From 34-65-8 sp046294735 (lineage in GTDB: Bacteria; Pseudomonadota; Alphaproteobacteria; Sphingomonadales; Sphingomonadaceae): a stretch of DNA of 64,000 nt. The notes under the pieces were generated by a model that had not been told where the DNA came from, did not search any database, and worked only from the letters and a program-made list of their open reading frames with translations. The stretch lies in the NCBI GenBank assembly GCA_046294735.1, contig JBKBKB010000002.1:124001-188000 (forward strand), read 5' to 3'. Of the stretch, positions 51,032-60,549 are shown in pieces; the stretch's first letter is position 1; every line of letters begins with the position of its first letter. The position numbers and the translations under genes were made by a program.

Positions 51032-54000
51032 TCATTCCCACCAATAGGGTTGGCGCGTGGTTGTGCCAGTTTCGACCTCGTTCAGCGTTTTCGCGTCGTA
51101 CAGCCGCCCACCAAGCATTACCCGCTCGATCCGGTCACTGTTGGCAATATCGGCGGAAGGATCGGCCGAGAGGACCACCATATCGGCCAGCTTGCCCGGT
51201 TCGATACTGCCCACGTCACGGTCCATGCCAAGCGAGCGGGCGGATTCGATCGTGCCTGCACGCAGCGCTTCGACCGGGGTCATGCCGCCGCGCACGAAGC
51301 TCCACAGCTCCCAGTGCGCCGCGATCCCGGCCTGCTGACCGTGCGCCCCGATTGCGACCTTGACCCCGCGCTGGGCCAGCTTCCGCGCCTCGCGCGCGGC
51401 GTTGTCGTCAACGAAGGCCCAGTCGGGCGCCTTGGTCCGGCGTCCCGTATCCGCCAGCAACTGGCGCGGCGGAGTGTGGACCAGCAGGGGGTGGTTGAAA
51501 ACGTCCTGCGCCTGACGCCAATAGGGATCTCCGGCAAGCCCCCCGTACGTGACAACCAGCGTCGGGGTGTAATTGGTCTTGGACTGGCCGAAGAACTGGA
51601 GCACGTCCTCATACATCACGTCGACGGGAATGTTATGCTCGATGGTCGAGTTGCCGTCGGCAATCAGGTTGATGTCCATCCCGAACAACGAACCGCCTTC
51701 GGCGACCACCAGCATGTTCTCTGCCCGAGCAGCCGCCACCACTTGCTGGCGCTGCTCGCGCCGGGGCTGGTTGTAGTTCTTGACCGAGATACCGCCCTGC
51801 GCCTTGATCCGGCGCACGTGCGCCAGCGCATCCTCGTAACTGTCGATCCGGGCATAGACCCCGGGCGACTTGGCCCCGTAAATGATCTCCCCCGTCGAGA
51901 AGATTCGCGGGGCGAGCAGAGTTCCGGCCCGCTGGCGCTCGGAGGCAGCGAAGATTGCGCTGGCCTGCGAGGACGGATCGTGGATTGTCGTCACCCCCAT
52001 CGCCAGGTTCTGCATCGCTGACCAGTTCTGCTGCGGCACCAAATCGCCCACCCCTTGCGGCCCATGGGCGTGCGCATCGACCAGACCAGGCATGATCGTC
52101 TTGCCACTCATGTCGATGACCTTGGCGTCGGCTGGAACCGCCGTGCTCGCAGCCGGCCCGACCGCCACGATCCGGTCACCGGCAATCACGACCACGCCAT
52201 TGTCGATAGGACCTGCACCGCCGCCTGCCATGGTCAGCACCCGCGCGCCGGTAAGCGCCACGGTTCCACCCGGCTTGGCGGCGCGCTGGGTTACCGCGAG
52301 CGAGACACCCGTTTCAGGCGGCGTGAACTTGCTCTTGTCGTCCTCGGCCTTGGGTGCAGCACGGAACATCTGGCTGACCGATGCGGTGCGCAGCTCCGGC
52401 CCGATCGACCAGTGCAATGTGCGCCCCCCATCGGCCCAGCCGATATAGTCCGCCCCGCCCTTGCTGGCGCGGACCACCGGCATCGCGCTGGCAGTCTCAT
52501 CCACCGCCACCGCCTGCCCACCTGGCAGCAGCGGCATGGCGAACACTTCATAGTTCTGGCGGAAGGCAATATGCCGCCCGTCAGGCGCAACGCGGAAATC
52601 GTTGGCCAGCTCCCCCTCGGCATGGACCCGGCGCGCCTCGCCATTCATGTCGCTGGATAGCAGCTGCAACTTGCCGCCCGAGCGGCCCAGCATGAACAGT
52701 CGGTCGTTCTCGGCGGCGAACTGCGGATCGGAATTGCCGCGGGAAACCAGCTTCGGCGCGCCACTGCTGACCGAGACGAGATAGACGCCCGTATTCTCGG
52801 ACTGCCCGGGCGAGGTGAGATAGCCGCCGGAACGCTTTTCATAGGCCAAGCTCCGCCCGTCAGGCGAGAACTGCGGCACCGCATAGTGGCCCGGCTGCGG
52901 CGTCACGACGCGGGGATTGCGCCCCTGCCCATCCGCAACCACGATCTGGCCGAGGCCGACATCGGTCCAGCGGACCCATGCCAGGCTGCGCCCATCGCGC
53001 GACCAGGCCGGCCAAAGCTCCAACGCATCGCGTTCAGCGGTCAGGCGGCGCGGTGTCCCGCCGGCGGTATCCTTGACCCACAGCTTGCCCAGCGTTTCGA
53101 ACACTACCCGCCTGCCATCAGGCGAAACGGTGGCGAACTTGGGCACCTTGGTTTCGATCACATCAGGCGCAACCGCGATGACCGGGTGCGGCCCGTCGAT
53201 TACCCCGCGGGTGTCGTCGATCCGGAACGGGATCACCGCTGCGCCGCTGCCATCCGCGTTTACCCGGCGCAGCTTACCCCCGGCCCAGAACACGATCGTC
53301 CGGCTGTCCGGCGTCCAGTCCATGTTGGGATAGACCCCGGTCACGGCCCAGGTTTCCTGCAGGTCGAGGTCGAGCGCGCCGTAGATCATCCGCTCTGCCC
53401 CGCTGACCAGATCCTTGACCCAAAGCTGCGACTGGTCCTTGTCTCGCCGCACGAAGCTGAGCAGTTTGCCGTCGGGCGAGGGATTGGGCCGCACCGCACC
53501 GCCGTAGCCGGAGACGGCGGTGGTCACCTCGCCGGTTTTCAGATCATAGCGTTCGATTACGAACAGGCGCCCCTGCTGGCTGTCCTGCGCATATTCGAAG
53601 ATTGGGCCGGAGCTGGCATTGCGGGTGTAATAAACCGCGCTGCCATCGGGCGCAAAAATGGGCTCGCCCAGTTCCTTCTGCAAGGTCTCGCTAGCCCGCT
53701 TGACCAGTTGCACGCCTGCCCCGCCGGAGACGTGGTAGAGCCAGACTTCGCCGGTCCCGAGCGAGCGCTGGGTGGTAAAGTGCTTCTTGGCTGCCAGCGT
53801 TTGGCCGTCTGGGTTCCAGGTCGGCTGATTGATCAGGCGGAAGCTTTCCTTGGTCACCTGGCGTTTGTCGCTGCCGTCGGCGTTCATTACCCAGATGTTG
53901 TCACCCCCGCCGCGGTCGGAAGTGAAGGCGATGCGGAGACCATCGGGTGAGAAGCGCGGGTGGACTTCCCACGCCAGCCCTTCTGCGACGCGGGTAGGTG

Positions 54001-54373
54001 TACCCCCGCCAATCGGCATCGTGTAGATGTCTCCCAGCAAGCTGAAGGCCAACTTGCTGCCATCGGGAGAGAGGTCGACATCCATCCAGGTGCCTTCGTC
54101 GGTGCGGATCGGCACCTGACGTACCACGCCGTCGCCTGGAGCCGAGACGTCCCACTTGGTATCGGCCTCCTTTGCCGGAGCGGCGGGGATCGCTGCGACC
54201 GAGGCCGCTTCTCCAGATCCCTCCGCCGGCTGTGCGACCGGATCCGGGGCAGATGCCTTGACTTCCTTTTCCTCGACAGGGTTGGGTGATGGCGGCGCAT
54301 CCTGCGCCAGCGCGGCCGTCGCAGCAATCAGGACGGCAAGGACGGATGCGACCGAGGCGGCGCTACGGATCAT
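51032..54373 (-). CDS. Exported TolB-like beta-propeller and amidohydrolase fusion protein
   Basis: A 1113-residue exported protein. Signal peptide about 1-23, then a Pro/Ala-rich spacer, then many PD40/WD40-like repeats (recurrent SPDG motifs, e.g. DVDLSPDGSKLAFS, RFSPDGLRIAFTSDR, QFSPDGRSLAYE) spanning about 90-650. The C-terminal amidohydrolase begins near residue 710; GLVDAHAHG provides the HxH metal site, and MVVLSADPSADIAN is in the end. It is likely a secreted hydrolase on an unknown amide or peptide substrate. It has own promoter in 54374-54460, after the pckA terminator. Confidence 0.93.
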   Translation of the reverse strand: MIRSAASVASVLAVLIAATAALAQDAPPSPNPVEEKEVKASAPDPVAQPAEGSGEAASVAAIPAAPAKEADTKWDVSAPGDGVVRQVPIRTDEGTWMDVDLSPDGSKLAFSLLGDIYTMPIGGGTPTRVAEGLAWEVHPRFSPDGLRIAFTSDRGGGDNIWVMNADGSDKRQVTKESFRLINQPTWNPDGQTLAAKKHFTTQRSLGTGEVWLYHVSGGAGVQLVKRASETLQKELGEPIFAPDGSAVYYTRNASSGPIFEYAQDSQQGRLFVIERYDLKTGEVTTAVSGYGGAVRPNPSPDGKLLSFVRRDKDQSQLWVKDLVSGAERMIYGALDLDLQETWAVTGVYPNMDWTPDSRTIVFWAGGKLRRVNADGSGAAVIPFRIDDTRGVIDGPHPVIAVAPDVIETKVPKFATVSPDGRRVVFETLGKLWVKDTAGGTPRRLTAERDALELWPAWSRDGRSLAWVRWTDVGLGQIVVADGQGRNPRVVTPQPGHYAVPQFSPDGRSLAYEKRSGGYLTSPGQSENTGVYLVSVSSGAPKLVSRGNSDPQFAAENDRLFMLGRSGGKLQLLSSDMNGEARRVHAEGELANDFRVAPDGRHIAFRQNYEVFAMPLLPGGQAVAVDETASAMPVVRASKGGADYIGWADGGRTLHWSIGPELRTASVSQMFRAAPKAEDDKSKFTPPETGVSLAVTQRAAKPGGTVALTGARVLTMAGGGAGPIDNGVVVIAGDRIVAVGPAASTAVPADAKVIDMSGKTIMPGLVDAHAHGPQGVGDLVPQQNWSAMQNLAMGVTTIHDPSSQASAIFAASERQRAGTLLAPRIFSTGEIIYGAKSPGVYARIDSYEDALAHVRRIKAQGGISVKNYNQPRREQRQQVVAAARAENMLVVAEGGSLFGMDINLIADGNSTIEHNIPVDVMYEDVLQFFGQSKTNYTPTLVVTYGGLAGDPYWRQAQDVFNHPLLVHTPPRQLLADTGRRTKAPDWAFVDDNAAREARKLAQRGVKVAIGAHGQQAGIAAHWELWSFVRGGMTPVEALRAGTIESARSLGMDRDVGSIEPGKLADMVVLSADPSADIANSDRIERVMLGGRLYDAKTLNEVETGTTTRQPYWWE

Positions 54374-54459
54374 GGAAGTCTCCCCTTCGTTATGCAGCGG
54401 GTTCTAGGCGGCGCCGGTTGCGCCGTCCAATACGCTGGTCAATATTCTGGCCCCCGCGC

Positions 54460-54500
54460 TCAAGAAAAAGGCCCCGCCCGGTCTTGTGCCGGGTGGGGCC
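54460..54500 (-). terminator. Rho-independent terminator of pckA
   Basis: A 12-bp stem (GGCCCCGCCCGG with CCGGGTGGGGCC, one wobble pair) around a 7-nt loop. On the minus strand it is followed by TTTTTCTT, a strong U tract. It lies 50 nt after the pckA stop, so it separates pckA from the propeller-amidohydrolase gene on the same strand. Confidence 0.92.
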
Positions 54501-54550
54501 TCTCCTCTCCAACTCGTGGCTGGCGCCAGTGACTGCGGGGTCAGGCGGGG

Positions 54551-56161
54551 TCAGGCAGCCTGGGGCGCGGCCTGACGCACACCTTCGTCGACGTGGCTTT
54601 CGAACTGGGTGAAGTTGTCAATGAACAGCTGCACCAGCTTCCGGGCAGTCCGGTCATATTCATCCTTGTCCGCCCAGGTGGCGCGCGGGTCAAGCAGGGT
54701 CTGGTCGATCCCGGCCTCGGCCAGCGCGGGCACGTGGACCGGGACTTCGAAACCGAAGTTCGGGTCCTTGCGGAATTCGACATCGTCGATCTTGCCGTCA
54801 AGCACGGCGTTGAGCAGGCCGCGGGTGGCCTTGATCGGCATCCGCTGCCCCACGCCATACTTGCCGCCGGTCCAGCCGGTGTTGAACAGCCAGCACTGCA
54901 CATCGCCCCTGGCGATGCGTTCCTTGAGCAGGTTGCCGTAGACGCTCGGATGGCGGGGCATGAACGCTGCACCAAAGCAGGTGCTGAAGGTCGCTTCCGG
55001 CTCGGTCACCCCGATTTCGGTGCCGGCCACCTTGGCGGTGTAGCCCGACAGGAAGTAATACATCGCCTGATCGGGGGTGAGCCGCGCGATCGGAGGCAGC
55101 ACGCCGAATGCGTCGGCGGTCAGCATGATCACGTTCGACGGCGCCGGGCCGAGATTCTTTTCCGAAGAATTGGGAATATACTCGATCGGATAGGCACCGC
55201 GGGTGTTCTCGGTCTTGCTGCCGTCGGTGAAGTCGAGTTCGCGCGTGGCCGGGTCGATCGTCACGTTTTCCAGGATCGTGCCGAACATCCGGGTGGTGGC
55301 GTAGATCTCCGGCTCACCCTCAGCCGAAAGATTGATCATCTTGGCGTAGCAACCGCCTTCGAAGTTGAACACGGCCTGGTCCGACCAGCCATGCTCGTCG
55401 TCACCGATCAGCGTGCGGCTGGCATCGGCAGAAAGCGTGGTCTTGCCGGTGCCGGAGAGGCCGAAGAAGATCGCACTCTTGCCGTCCGCGCCGATGTTGG
55501 CCGAACAATGCATCGGCATGACGCCCTGCGCCGGGAGCAGGTAGTTGAGCAGGCCGAACACGCCCTTCTTCATTTCGCCCGAATATTCGGTGTTGCCGAT
55601 CAGGATCAGCTTGTCGGTGAAGTTGACCGCAATCACTGTGTCACTGCGGCAGCCGTGCCGTTCAGGATCGGCCTTGAAGCTGGGCAGGTTGATGATGGTG
55701 TATTCGGGGGTGAAGCCCGCCAGTTCTTCGGCGGTAGGGCGCACCAGCAGGGTGCGGATGAACAGGTTGTGCCACGCCTTCTGAGTGATCACGCGCACGT
55801 TGACACGGTATTCCGGCTGGCTGCCGCCGAACAGATCGGCCACGTACAGTTCGTCCTGCCCCTTCACCGCTTCCAGAAAATCGGCTTTGAGAGCATTCCA
55901 GTGTTCCTGCCCCATCGGCTGATTGATCGGACCCCAGTTGATGGTTTCCTCGGTGGTCGCGTCGCGGACGATATACTTGTCCTTCACGCTGCGGCCCGTG
56001 AACTTGCCGGTATCGACCAGAAGGGCGCCGTGCTTGGTCAGTTGCCCTTCGCTCTTCTTCAGCGCGTGCTCGACCAGCTCAGCGGTCTCAAGATTGGGGT
56101 GGATAACGGCCTGGGTGGCGATACCCTGGGCTTCGAGCGTAGTGGACAGCGGGGTGCTCAT
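54551..56161 (-). CDS. pckA: Phosphoenolpyruvate carboxykinase (ATP)
   Basis: Converts oxaloacetate and ATP to phosphoenolpyruvate, the first step of gluconeogenesis. The 536 residues match ATP-type PEPCK. The kinase-1a P-loop is GLSGTGKTTLS, preceded by MHCSANIG and followed by GDDEHGWSD. The start MSTPLSTTLEAQG at 56161 is preferred because the upstream segment is unrelated. It is divergent from the chvI-chvG operon, which regulates it in other alphaproteobacteria. A palindrome in the intergenic region may act on one or both. A clear terminator follows. Confidence 0.97.
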   Translation of the reverse strand: MSTPLSTTLEAQGIATQAVIHPNLETAELVEHALKKSEGQLTKHGALLVDTGKFTGRSVKDKYIVRDATTEETINWGPINQPMGQEHWNALKADFLEAVKGQDELYVADLFGGSQPEYRVNVRVITQKAWHNLFIRTLLVRPTAEELAGFTPEYTIINLPSFKADPERHGCRSDTVIAVNFTDKLILIGNTEYSGEMKKGVFGLLNYLLPAQGVMPMHCSANIGADGKSAIFFGLSGTGKTTLSADASRTLIGDDEHGWSDQAVFNFEGGCYAKMINLSAEGEPEIYATTRMFGTILENVTIDPATRELDFTDGSKTENTRGAYPIEYIPNSSEKNLGPAPSNVIMLTADAFGVLPPIARLTPDQAMYYFLSGYTAKVAGTEIGVTEPEATFSTCFGAAFMPRHPSVYGNLLKERIARGDVQCWLFNTGWTGGKYGVGQRMPIKATRGLLNAVLDGKIDDVEFRKDPNFGFEVPVHVPALAEAGIDQTLLDPRATWADKDEYDRTARKLVQLFIDNFTQFESHVDEGVRQAAPQAA

Positions 56162-56278
56162 GTCGTCTCCTGACAGCGCAGGCTCTGGCCAGTCACTGGC
56201 GACATGACCGACTCGCCTGCATACGAATGCACGGGGTTTCACCGGCGCCCTTAATCCCCTCCCCTTGCCGCGTCAAAC

Positions 56279-56294
56279 CATGCTGAGCAGCATG
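56279..56294. promoter_or_regulatory. Perfect palindrome between pckA and chvI
   Basis: CATGCTG-AG-CAGCATG, two 7-nt arms with a 2-nt centre, 118 nt upstream of the pckA ATG and 68 nt upstream of the chvI ATG. It is a candidate operator for control of carbon metabolism genes. No known ChvI or other consensus is claimed; a search for the same motif elsewhere in the genome is the needed test. Confidence 0.45.
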
Positions 56295-56361
56295 ATGGAA
56301 CCGGCGAGGTTTAATGGCGCGATACGTTGCCCGCGCACGGCGAAAGGATTAGTCAGTGGTC

Positions 56362-57111
56362 ATGGCAGACAGCGAACCAAGGCAATTCCGCAAGCGCGAA
56401 CCCGTGATCGCGTTGGTCGATGATGATCGCAACATCCTCACCACCGTATCGATCGCCTTGCAGGCTGAGGGTTTTACCACCCGCATCTATACCGATGGGG
56501 AATCTGCGCTGAAGGCCCTGCTCGACAATCCGCCGGACCTGGGCGTGTTCGACATCAAGATGCCGCGCATGGACGGAATGGAGCTGCTGCGGCAATTGCG
56601 CCGCCAGTCGGACCTTCCGGTCATTTTCCTCACCAGCAAGGATGACGAGCAGGACGAGGAAGCCGGACTGGAGCAAGGCGCAGACGATTACATTGCCAAG
56701 CCGTTCAGCCTGCGGCTGTTGCTGGCCCGCATCCGCGCTATCCTGCGTCGCAGTGGACCGGATGATGAACCGGGGGACGAACCGGGAGAACCGGGCAACG
56801 AACCAGGGCCGGTGCTGGAAAAGGGCCGTCTGCTGATGGACCCGGCCCGCCACCTGGTGACCTGGGACGGCAAGCCAGTGGCACTGACAGTCACCGAGTT
56901 CCTGCTGCTGGAAGCATTGGCCACCCGGCCCGGCGTGATCAAGAGCCGCAACCAGTTGATGGACGCAGCCTATCCCGACGACGTGTTTGTCGACGATCGC
57001 ACGGTTGACAGCCATATCAAGCGGATGCGCCGCAAGTTCCGCAGCGTCGACCCGCAATTCAGCGCGATCGATACGCTATACGGCGCCGGGTACAGTTTTA
57101 ACGATGCCTGA
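56362..57111 (+). CDS. chvI: Response regulator ChvI
   Basis: OmpR-family regulator of the conserved ChvG-ChvI system. The 249-residue protein has the receiver (phosphorylated Asp64 in GVFDIKMPRMDGMELL), LTSKDDE and AKPFSLRLLLAR, then the winged helix (VTEFLLLEALATRPGVIKSRNQLMDAAY). Between them (about 133-151) is an unusual acidic Gly-Pro-rich linker, DDEPGDEPGEPGNEPG. The end overlaps chvG by 8 nt. It is divergent from pckA, whose expression ChvI controls in related species. Confidence 0.93.
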   Translation: MADSEPRQFRKREPVIALVDDDRNILTTVSIALQAEGFTTRIYTDGESALKALLDNPPDLGVFDIKMPRMDGMELLRQLRRQSDLPVIFLTSKDDEQDEEAGLEQGADDYIAKPFSLRLLLARIRAILRRSGPDDEPGDEPGEPGNEPGPVLEKGRLLMDPARHLVTWDGKPVALTVTEFLLLEALATRPGVIKSRNQLMDAAYPDDVFVDDRTVDSHIKRMRRKFRSVDPQFSAIDTLYGAGYSFNDA

Positions 57112-58687
57112 CACCGGCCCGCTGCGCGGCAACTTCGATCAGCAATTGCGGCGTTTGCGCTGGTCCAGCCGCCTGTCGATCACGCCGCGCATTCTGGCGG
57201 TCAATATCCTGCCATTGGCCCTGCTTGGCGGCGGGGTGTTCTACCTTGATGGTTATCGCAAGCAGTTGCTCGCCGAACGCTACAAGATGGCGCGGATCGA
57301 AGTGCAGATCACTGCTGAGGCCCTGGCCGGGGCGAGCCGTCAGCGGCAAGAAGCGCTGATGGTCCAGATCGGCAAGGAACAGCGGATGCGGCTGCGCATG
57401 TTCGATGCCGAAGGGCGGCTCTGGGCCGACAGCTTTGTGCTGGCCGAACCAGCCTTCACCTTCGACGATCCGAGCGACGACCCGCTTTCGCAGGACTTGT
57501 CGCGGATGCTCGACCGGGTGTTCGACCGGATTGTCGGCGCGCCATCCATTCCCGATTATATCGAGCCGGAAGTGGCCAATGCCGATGCCTGGCCGGAACT
57601 GAAGCGCGCGCGCGAAGCCGGATTGTCGCAAATCCAGTTGCGCGACGCGCCCGATGGCTCACCTGTGATCAATGCCGCCGCACCGGTCGGGCTGAACGGG
57701 GCAACCCTGCTCACCACCCGCAACGCGCTCGACATTACGCTGGCCGTGCGACAGGCGCGAACCACTTTGGTGATCGCGGTGTTGATGGCTCTGGTCGGTT
57801 CGATCCTGCTGTCACTCTACATGGCGCGCACGATTGTCCAGCCGCTGCGGACTCTGGCGAGCGCTGCCATCCGCGTGCGCCAAGGGCGGGAGCGCGGAGT
57901 CGAAGTTCCCCGCCTGCCAGAGCGCCGCGATGAAATCGGCGTGCTGGCCCGCGCTGTGTCAGACATGACAAACACGCTGCGCCAGCGGATCGACGCGGTC
58001 GATCATTTCGCGGCCGATGTCGCGCACGAGATCAAGAACCCGCTCGCGTCCTTGCGCAGTGCGCTCGAATCCTTGCCCAAGGTGAGCGATCCCGATCTGC
58101 GTGCTCAGTTAGCCGCTATCGCGGCGCATGACGTTCGCCGGATCGACCGGCTGGTGAGCGAGATTTCCGAAGCGAGCCGGATCGATGCCGAGCTGTCGCG
58201 CGCGACGTTCGAGCCAATCGATCTGGCTGAACTGGTCCGTGCCATCGTCGGTGCGCGGGAGAACCGGGCCGAGAACGACGGGAGAACCATCGTGCTCGAT
58301 CTTCCCCGCACAGGCGCACCCGTTTCCGGCGTGCCACTCCGGCTCGAACGGGTGGTGGAAAACCTGCTCGACAACGCGGTGTCGTTTTCACCGCCCGACG
58401 GCACCATCTCGGTGTCGGTTCAGCGCCGAGGCGACTGGGTGGAACTGAGTGTCTGCGATCAAGGTCCCGGGATTCCCGAGGAGGCACGAGAGAAGGTGTT
58501 CCGCCGGTTCCATTCCGAACGACCCGATGCAGAAGATTTCGGCAACCACTCAGGCCTCGGGCTGGCCATTGCCCGCACCATTGCCGAAGCGCACGACGGC
58601 TCGCTGGTGGCGCAAGGCCGTGAAGATGAACAATCCGGTGCGTGTCTGCTGCTGACCCTGCCCCAGCGCACCACTGACCGGGCATGA
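57104..58687 (+). CDS. chvG: Sensor histidine kinase ChvG
   Basis: A 527-residue membrane kinase, partner of ChvI. It has helix 1 (about 30-50), a periplasmic sensor domain, helix 2 (about 218-240) followed by HAMP (VQPLRTLASAAIRVRQGRERG). HisKA has the phosphoacceptor in DVAHEIKNPLASL, and HATPase_c has NLLDNAVSFSPP, DQGPGIP and GLGLAIARTIAEAH. It has the extracytoplasmic regulator-like opening RLRWSSRLSITPRILAVNILPLALLGGG common in ChvG. Overlaps chvI and hprK by 4-8 nt. Confidence 0.95.
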   Translation: MPDTGPLRGNFDQQLRRLRWSSRLSITPRILAVNILPLALLGGGVFYLDGYRKQLLAERYKMARIEVQITAEALAGASRQRQEALMVQIGKEQRMRLRMFDAEGRLWADSFVLAEPAFTFDDPSDDPLSQDLSRMLDRVFDRIVGAPSIPDYIEPEVANADAWPELKRAREAGLSQIQLRDAPDGSPVINAAAPVGLNGATLLTTRNALDITLAVRQARTTLVIAVLMALVGSILLSLYMARTIVQPLRTLASAAIRVRQGRERGVEVPRLPERRDEIGVLARAVSDMTNTLRQRIDAVDHFAADVAHEIKNPLASLRSALESLPKVSDPDLRAQLAAIAAHDVRRIDRLVSEISEASRIDAELSRATFEPIDLAELVRAIVGARENRAENDGRTIVLDLPRTGAPVSGVPLRLERVVENLLDNAVSFSPPDGTISVSVQRRGDWVELSVCDQGPGIPEEAREKVFRRFHSERPDAEDFGNHSGLGLAIARTIAEAHDGSLVAQGREDEQSGACLLLTLPQRTTDRA

Positions 58688-59106
58688 CCGCCCCGGTGCT
58701 GCGCCAGGCAACCTGCGTGGCCGTCAGCGGCCGTGCCCTTATGATCGAAGGGCCTCCTGGCAGTGGCAAGACCACGCTTGCGCTCAAGCTGATTGACCGC
58801 GGTGCTATTCTGATAGGGGATGACGGGGTGGCCCTGATCGTCGATGGCGGGCGGGTGCTTGCGTCCCCCCCTGGCGCGATCCAAGGCCTGATCGAGGTTC
58901 GCAACGTCGGCCTGATGTCCATGCCGTCCACCACCGCACCGCTAGCGCTGGCGCTACGCCTGGCGCGCGATGCGCCGCGCTTCGTCGAAAATGCCCAACA
59001 GGCAATGGTGCTGGGCTTACCCGTTCCGCGCCTGTGGTTCGATCCCACAATTCCTGCTGCCGCCATACGCGCCGAACTCGCTCTGGAACGGTACGGCCTC
59101 AGATAG
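58684..59106 (+). CDS. hprK: HPr kinase/phosphorylase, short alphaproteobacterial form
   Basis: A 140-residue HPr kinase lacking the N-terminal domain of the Gram-positive enzyme, as is usual in alphaproteobacteria. Walker A is GPPGSGKTTL (about 23-32), GDDGVAL follows with the acidic motif, and IRNVGLM-like EVRNVGLMSM is the HprK signature equivalent. It phosphorylates Ser in HPr (here Ser50), and so tunes the incomplete PTS. The start overlaps the chvG stop by 4 nt (ATGA). Confidence 0.93.
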   Translation: MTAPVLRQATCVAVSGRALMIEGPPGSGKTTLALKLIDRGAILIGDDGVALIVDGGRVLASPPGAIQGLIEVRNVGLMSMPSTTAPLALALRLARDAPRFVENAQQAMVLGLPVPRLWFDPTIPAAAIRAELALERYGLR

Positions 59107-59148
59107 CGCCTTTCCAAGGCAATAGAACCCGCGCAGAACCATGGCCCC

Positions 59149-60069
59149 ATGCCCAGCGATTCGCATCTACCGACCAAGCGCCAGCACATTTTGCTTGTCA
59201 CCGGCTTGTCGGGTGCCGGCAAGACCACGGCCCTGCGCGTGCTGGAAGACCTGGGCTGGGAAGCGATCGACAATTTCCCCATTCGCCTGCTTGTGCGGCT
59301 GATCGGACCGCCATGGCAGGATGTCCAGCGCCCGCCGCTGGCGATCGGGTTCGACTGCCGCACACGCGGGTTCGACCCGGCCGATGTCATCGAACGGGTC
59401 AAGGGGCTGACTCAGCGCGAAGACCTGGTCGTCACTACCCTGTTCCTCGACTGCAACAGCGCGGAACTGGAACGGCGCTACAACGAAACACGGCGGCGGC
59501 ATCCGATGGCTTCGGAACGCCCGGTCCGAACCGGGATCAAGGCCGAACGTGAACTGCTCGAACCGCTGCGCCGATGGGCCGATGCGGTGCTCGACACATC
59601 GGCATTTACCAGCAATGACCTGCAACAGGCAGTGCGCGCCCAGTTTGCCCACACCGCGCCGCAGGACATGGCCGTGATTGTCTCTAGCTTCGGATTCGCG
59701 CGCGGCACCCCCCCGCTGGCGGACCTGGTGTTCGATATGCGTTTTCTTGATAACCCGCACTGGGTCACGGAACTGCGGGAACAGACCGGGCTTGATGCGG
59801 CTGTGGCCGAACACATCCGGCGCGATCCGGCCTTCGATACCGTTTTCGGACAGATCAGGATATTGCTAGCCACCCTGCTGCCCCGCTACCGCGCACAGGG
59901 GAAAGCCTATGTGAACATCGCATTCGGCTGCACCGGCGGGCGGCACCGCTCGGTCTTCACGGCGGAACGGATGGCTCAGGCCTTGCGCGAAGATGGATTT
60001 TCGCCCACCGTGCTGCATCGCAATCTGGGGTCGCGTGCTGCCGACGAGATCGAAGGTCCGCGAGGCTGA
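59149..60069 (+). CDS. rapZ: RNase adapter RapZ / nucleotide-binding YvcJ-type protein
   Basis: A 306-residue P-loop protein. Walker A is GLSGAGKTT (about 19-27). Conserved segments include DNFPIRLL, IGFDCRTRGFDP, and the C-terminal GCTGGRHRSVFTAERM, the region that binds GlcNAc-6-P-type ligand and RNA in RapZ. In enterobacteria it controls GlmZ; in alphaproteobacteria the target is unclear. It follows hprK by 42 nt and precedes the PTS EIIA gene by 58 nt. Confidence 0.95.
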   Translation: MPSDSHLPTKRQHILLVTGLSGAGKTTALRVLEDLGWEAIDNFPIRLLVRLIGPPWQDVQRPPLAIGFDCRTRGFDPADVIERVKGLTQREDLVVTTLFLDCNSAELERRYNETRRRHPMASERPVRTGIKAERELLEPLRRWADAVLDTSAFTSNDLQQAVRAQFAHTAPQDMAVIVSSFGFARGTPPLADLVFDMRFLDNPHWVTELREQTGLDAAVAEHIRRDPAFDTVFGQIRILLATLLPRYRAQGKAYVNIAFGCTGGRHRSVFTAERMAQALREDGFSPTVLHRNLGSRAADEIEGPRG

Positions 60070-60127
60070 TCGAATGACAGGCAGGACGTTTTGCCCCGCA
60101 GGAGAGAATCGGGATACCGAAACACCC

Positions 60128-60541
60128 ATGATCGGACTCATTCTGGTGACTCACGGCCGCCTGGCCGAAGAATTCGTTCACGCGATGGAACACGTGGTCG
60201 GCCGCCAGGAGGCGATCGCTACTGTGTGCATCGGACCTGATGACGACGCCGAGAAGCGCCGGGCAGAGATCGCGGGGGCTATTCGCAAGGTCGACAGCGG
60301 CAAGGGCGTAGTCATTCTTACTGACCTGTTCGGGGGCACCCCGTCCAACCTCGCCATCTCGCTGCTCGATTCGGGACGGGTCGAAGTGATCGCGGGGGTC
60401 AACCTGCCGATGCTCATCCGCCTCGCAGGGGTGCGGAAGGATCAAGACGTGGTGGCCGCCGTGGCCGCAGCACGCGAAGCCGGGCAAAGCTACATCACCG
60501 TCGCATCCGAACTGCTCGGCCAGCGCGCCAAGGCTTCTTAG
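60128..60541 (+). CDS. PTS system EIIA component, mannose type
   Basis: A 137-residue EIIA of the ManX type. The phosphorylated His9 is in LVTHGRLAEEF. The core continues with VILTDLFGGTPSN. No permease EIIB/EIIC genes are present, so it is a regulatory phosphocarrier. The ATG at 60128 is preferred over 59993 because the preceding residues overlap the end of rapZ without homology. HPr follows after 8 nt. Confidence 0.95.
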   Translation: MIGLILVTHGRLAEEFVHAMEHVVGRQEAIATVCIGPDDDAEKRRAEIAGAIRKVDSGKGVVILTDLFGGTPSNLAISLLDSGRVEVIAGVNLPMLIRLAGVRKDQDVVAAVAAAREAGQSYITVASELLGQRAKAS

Positions 60542-60549
60542 GACCAGAC

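Noticed and set aside
54593..56173. 526-codon open frame on the plus strand opposite pckA
   Set aside because: Antisense to pckA throughout; long only because of high GC in the third codon position.
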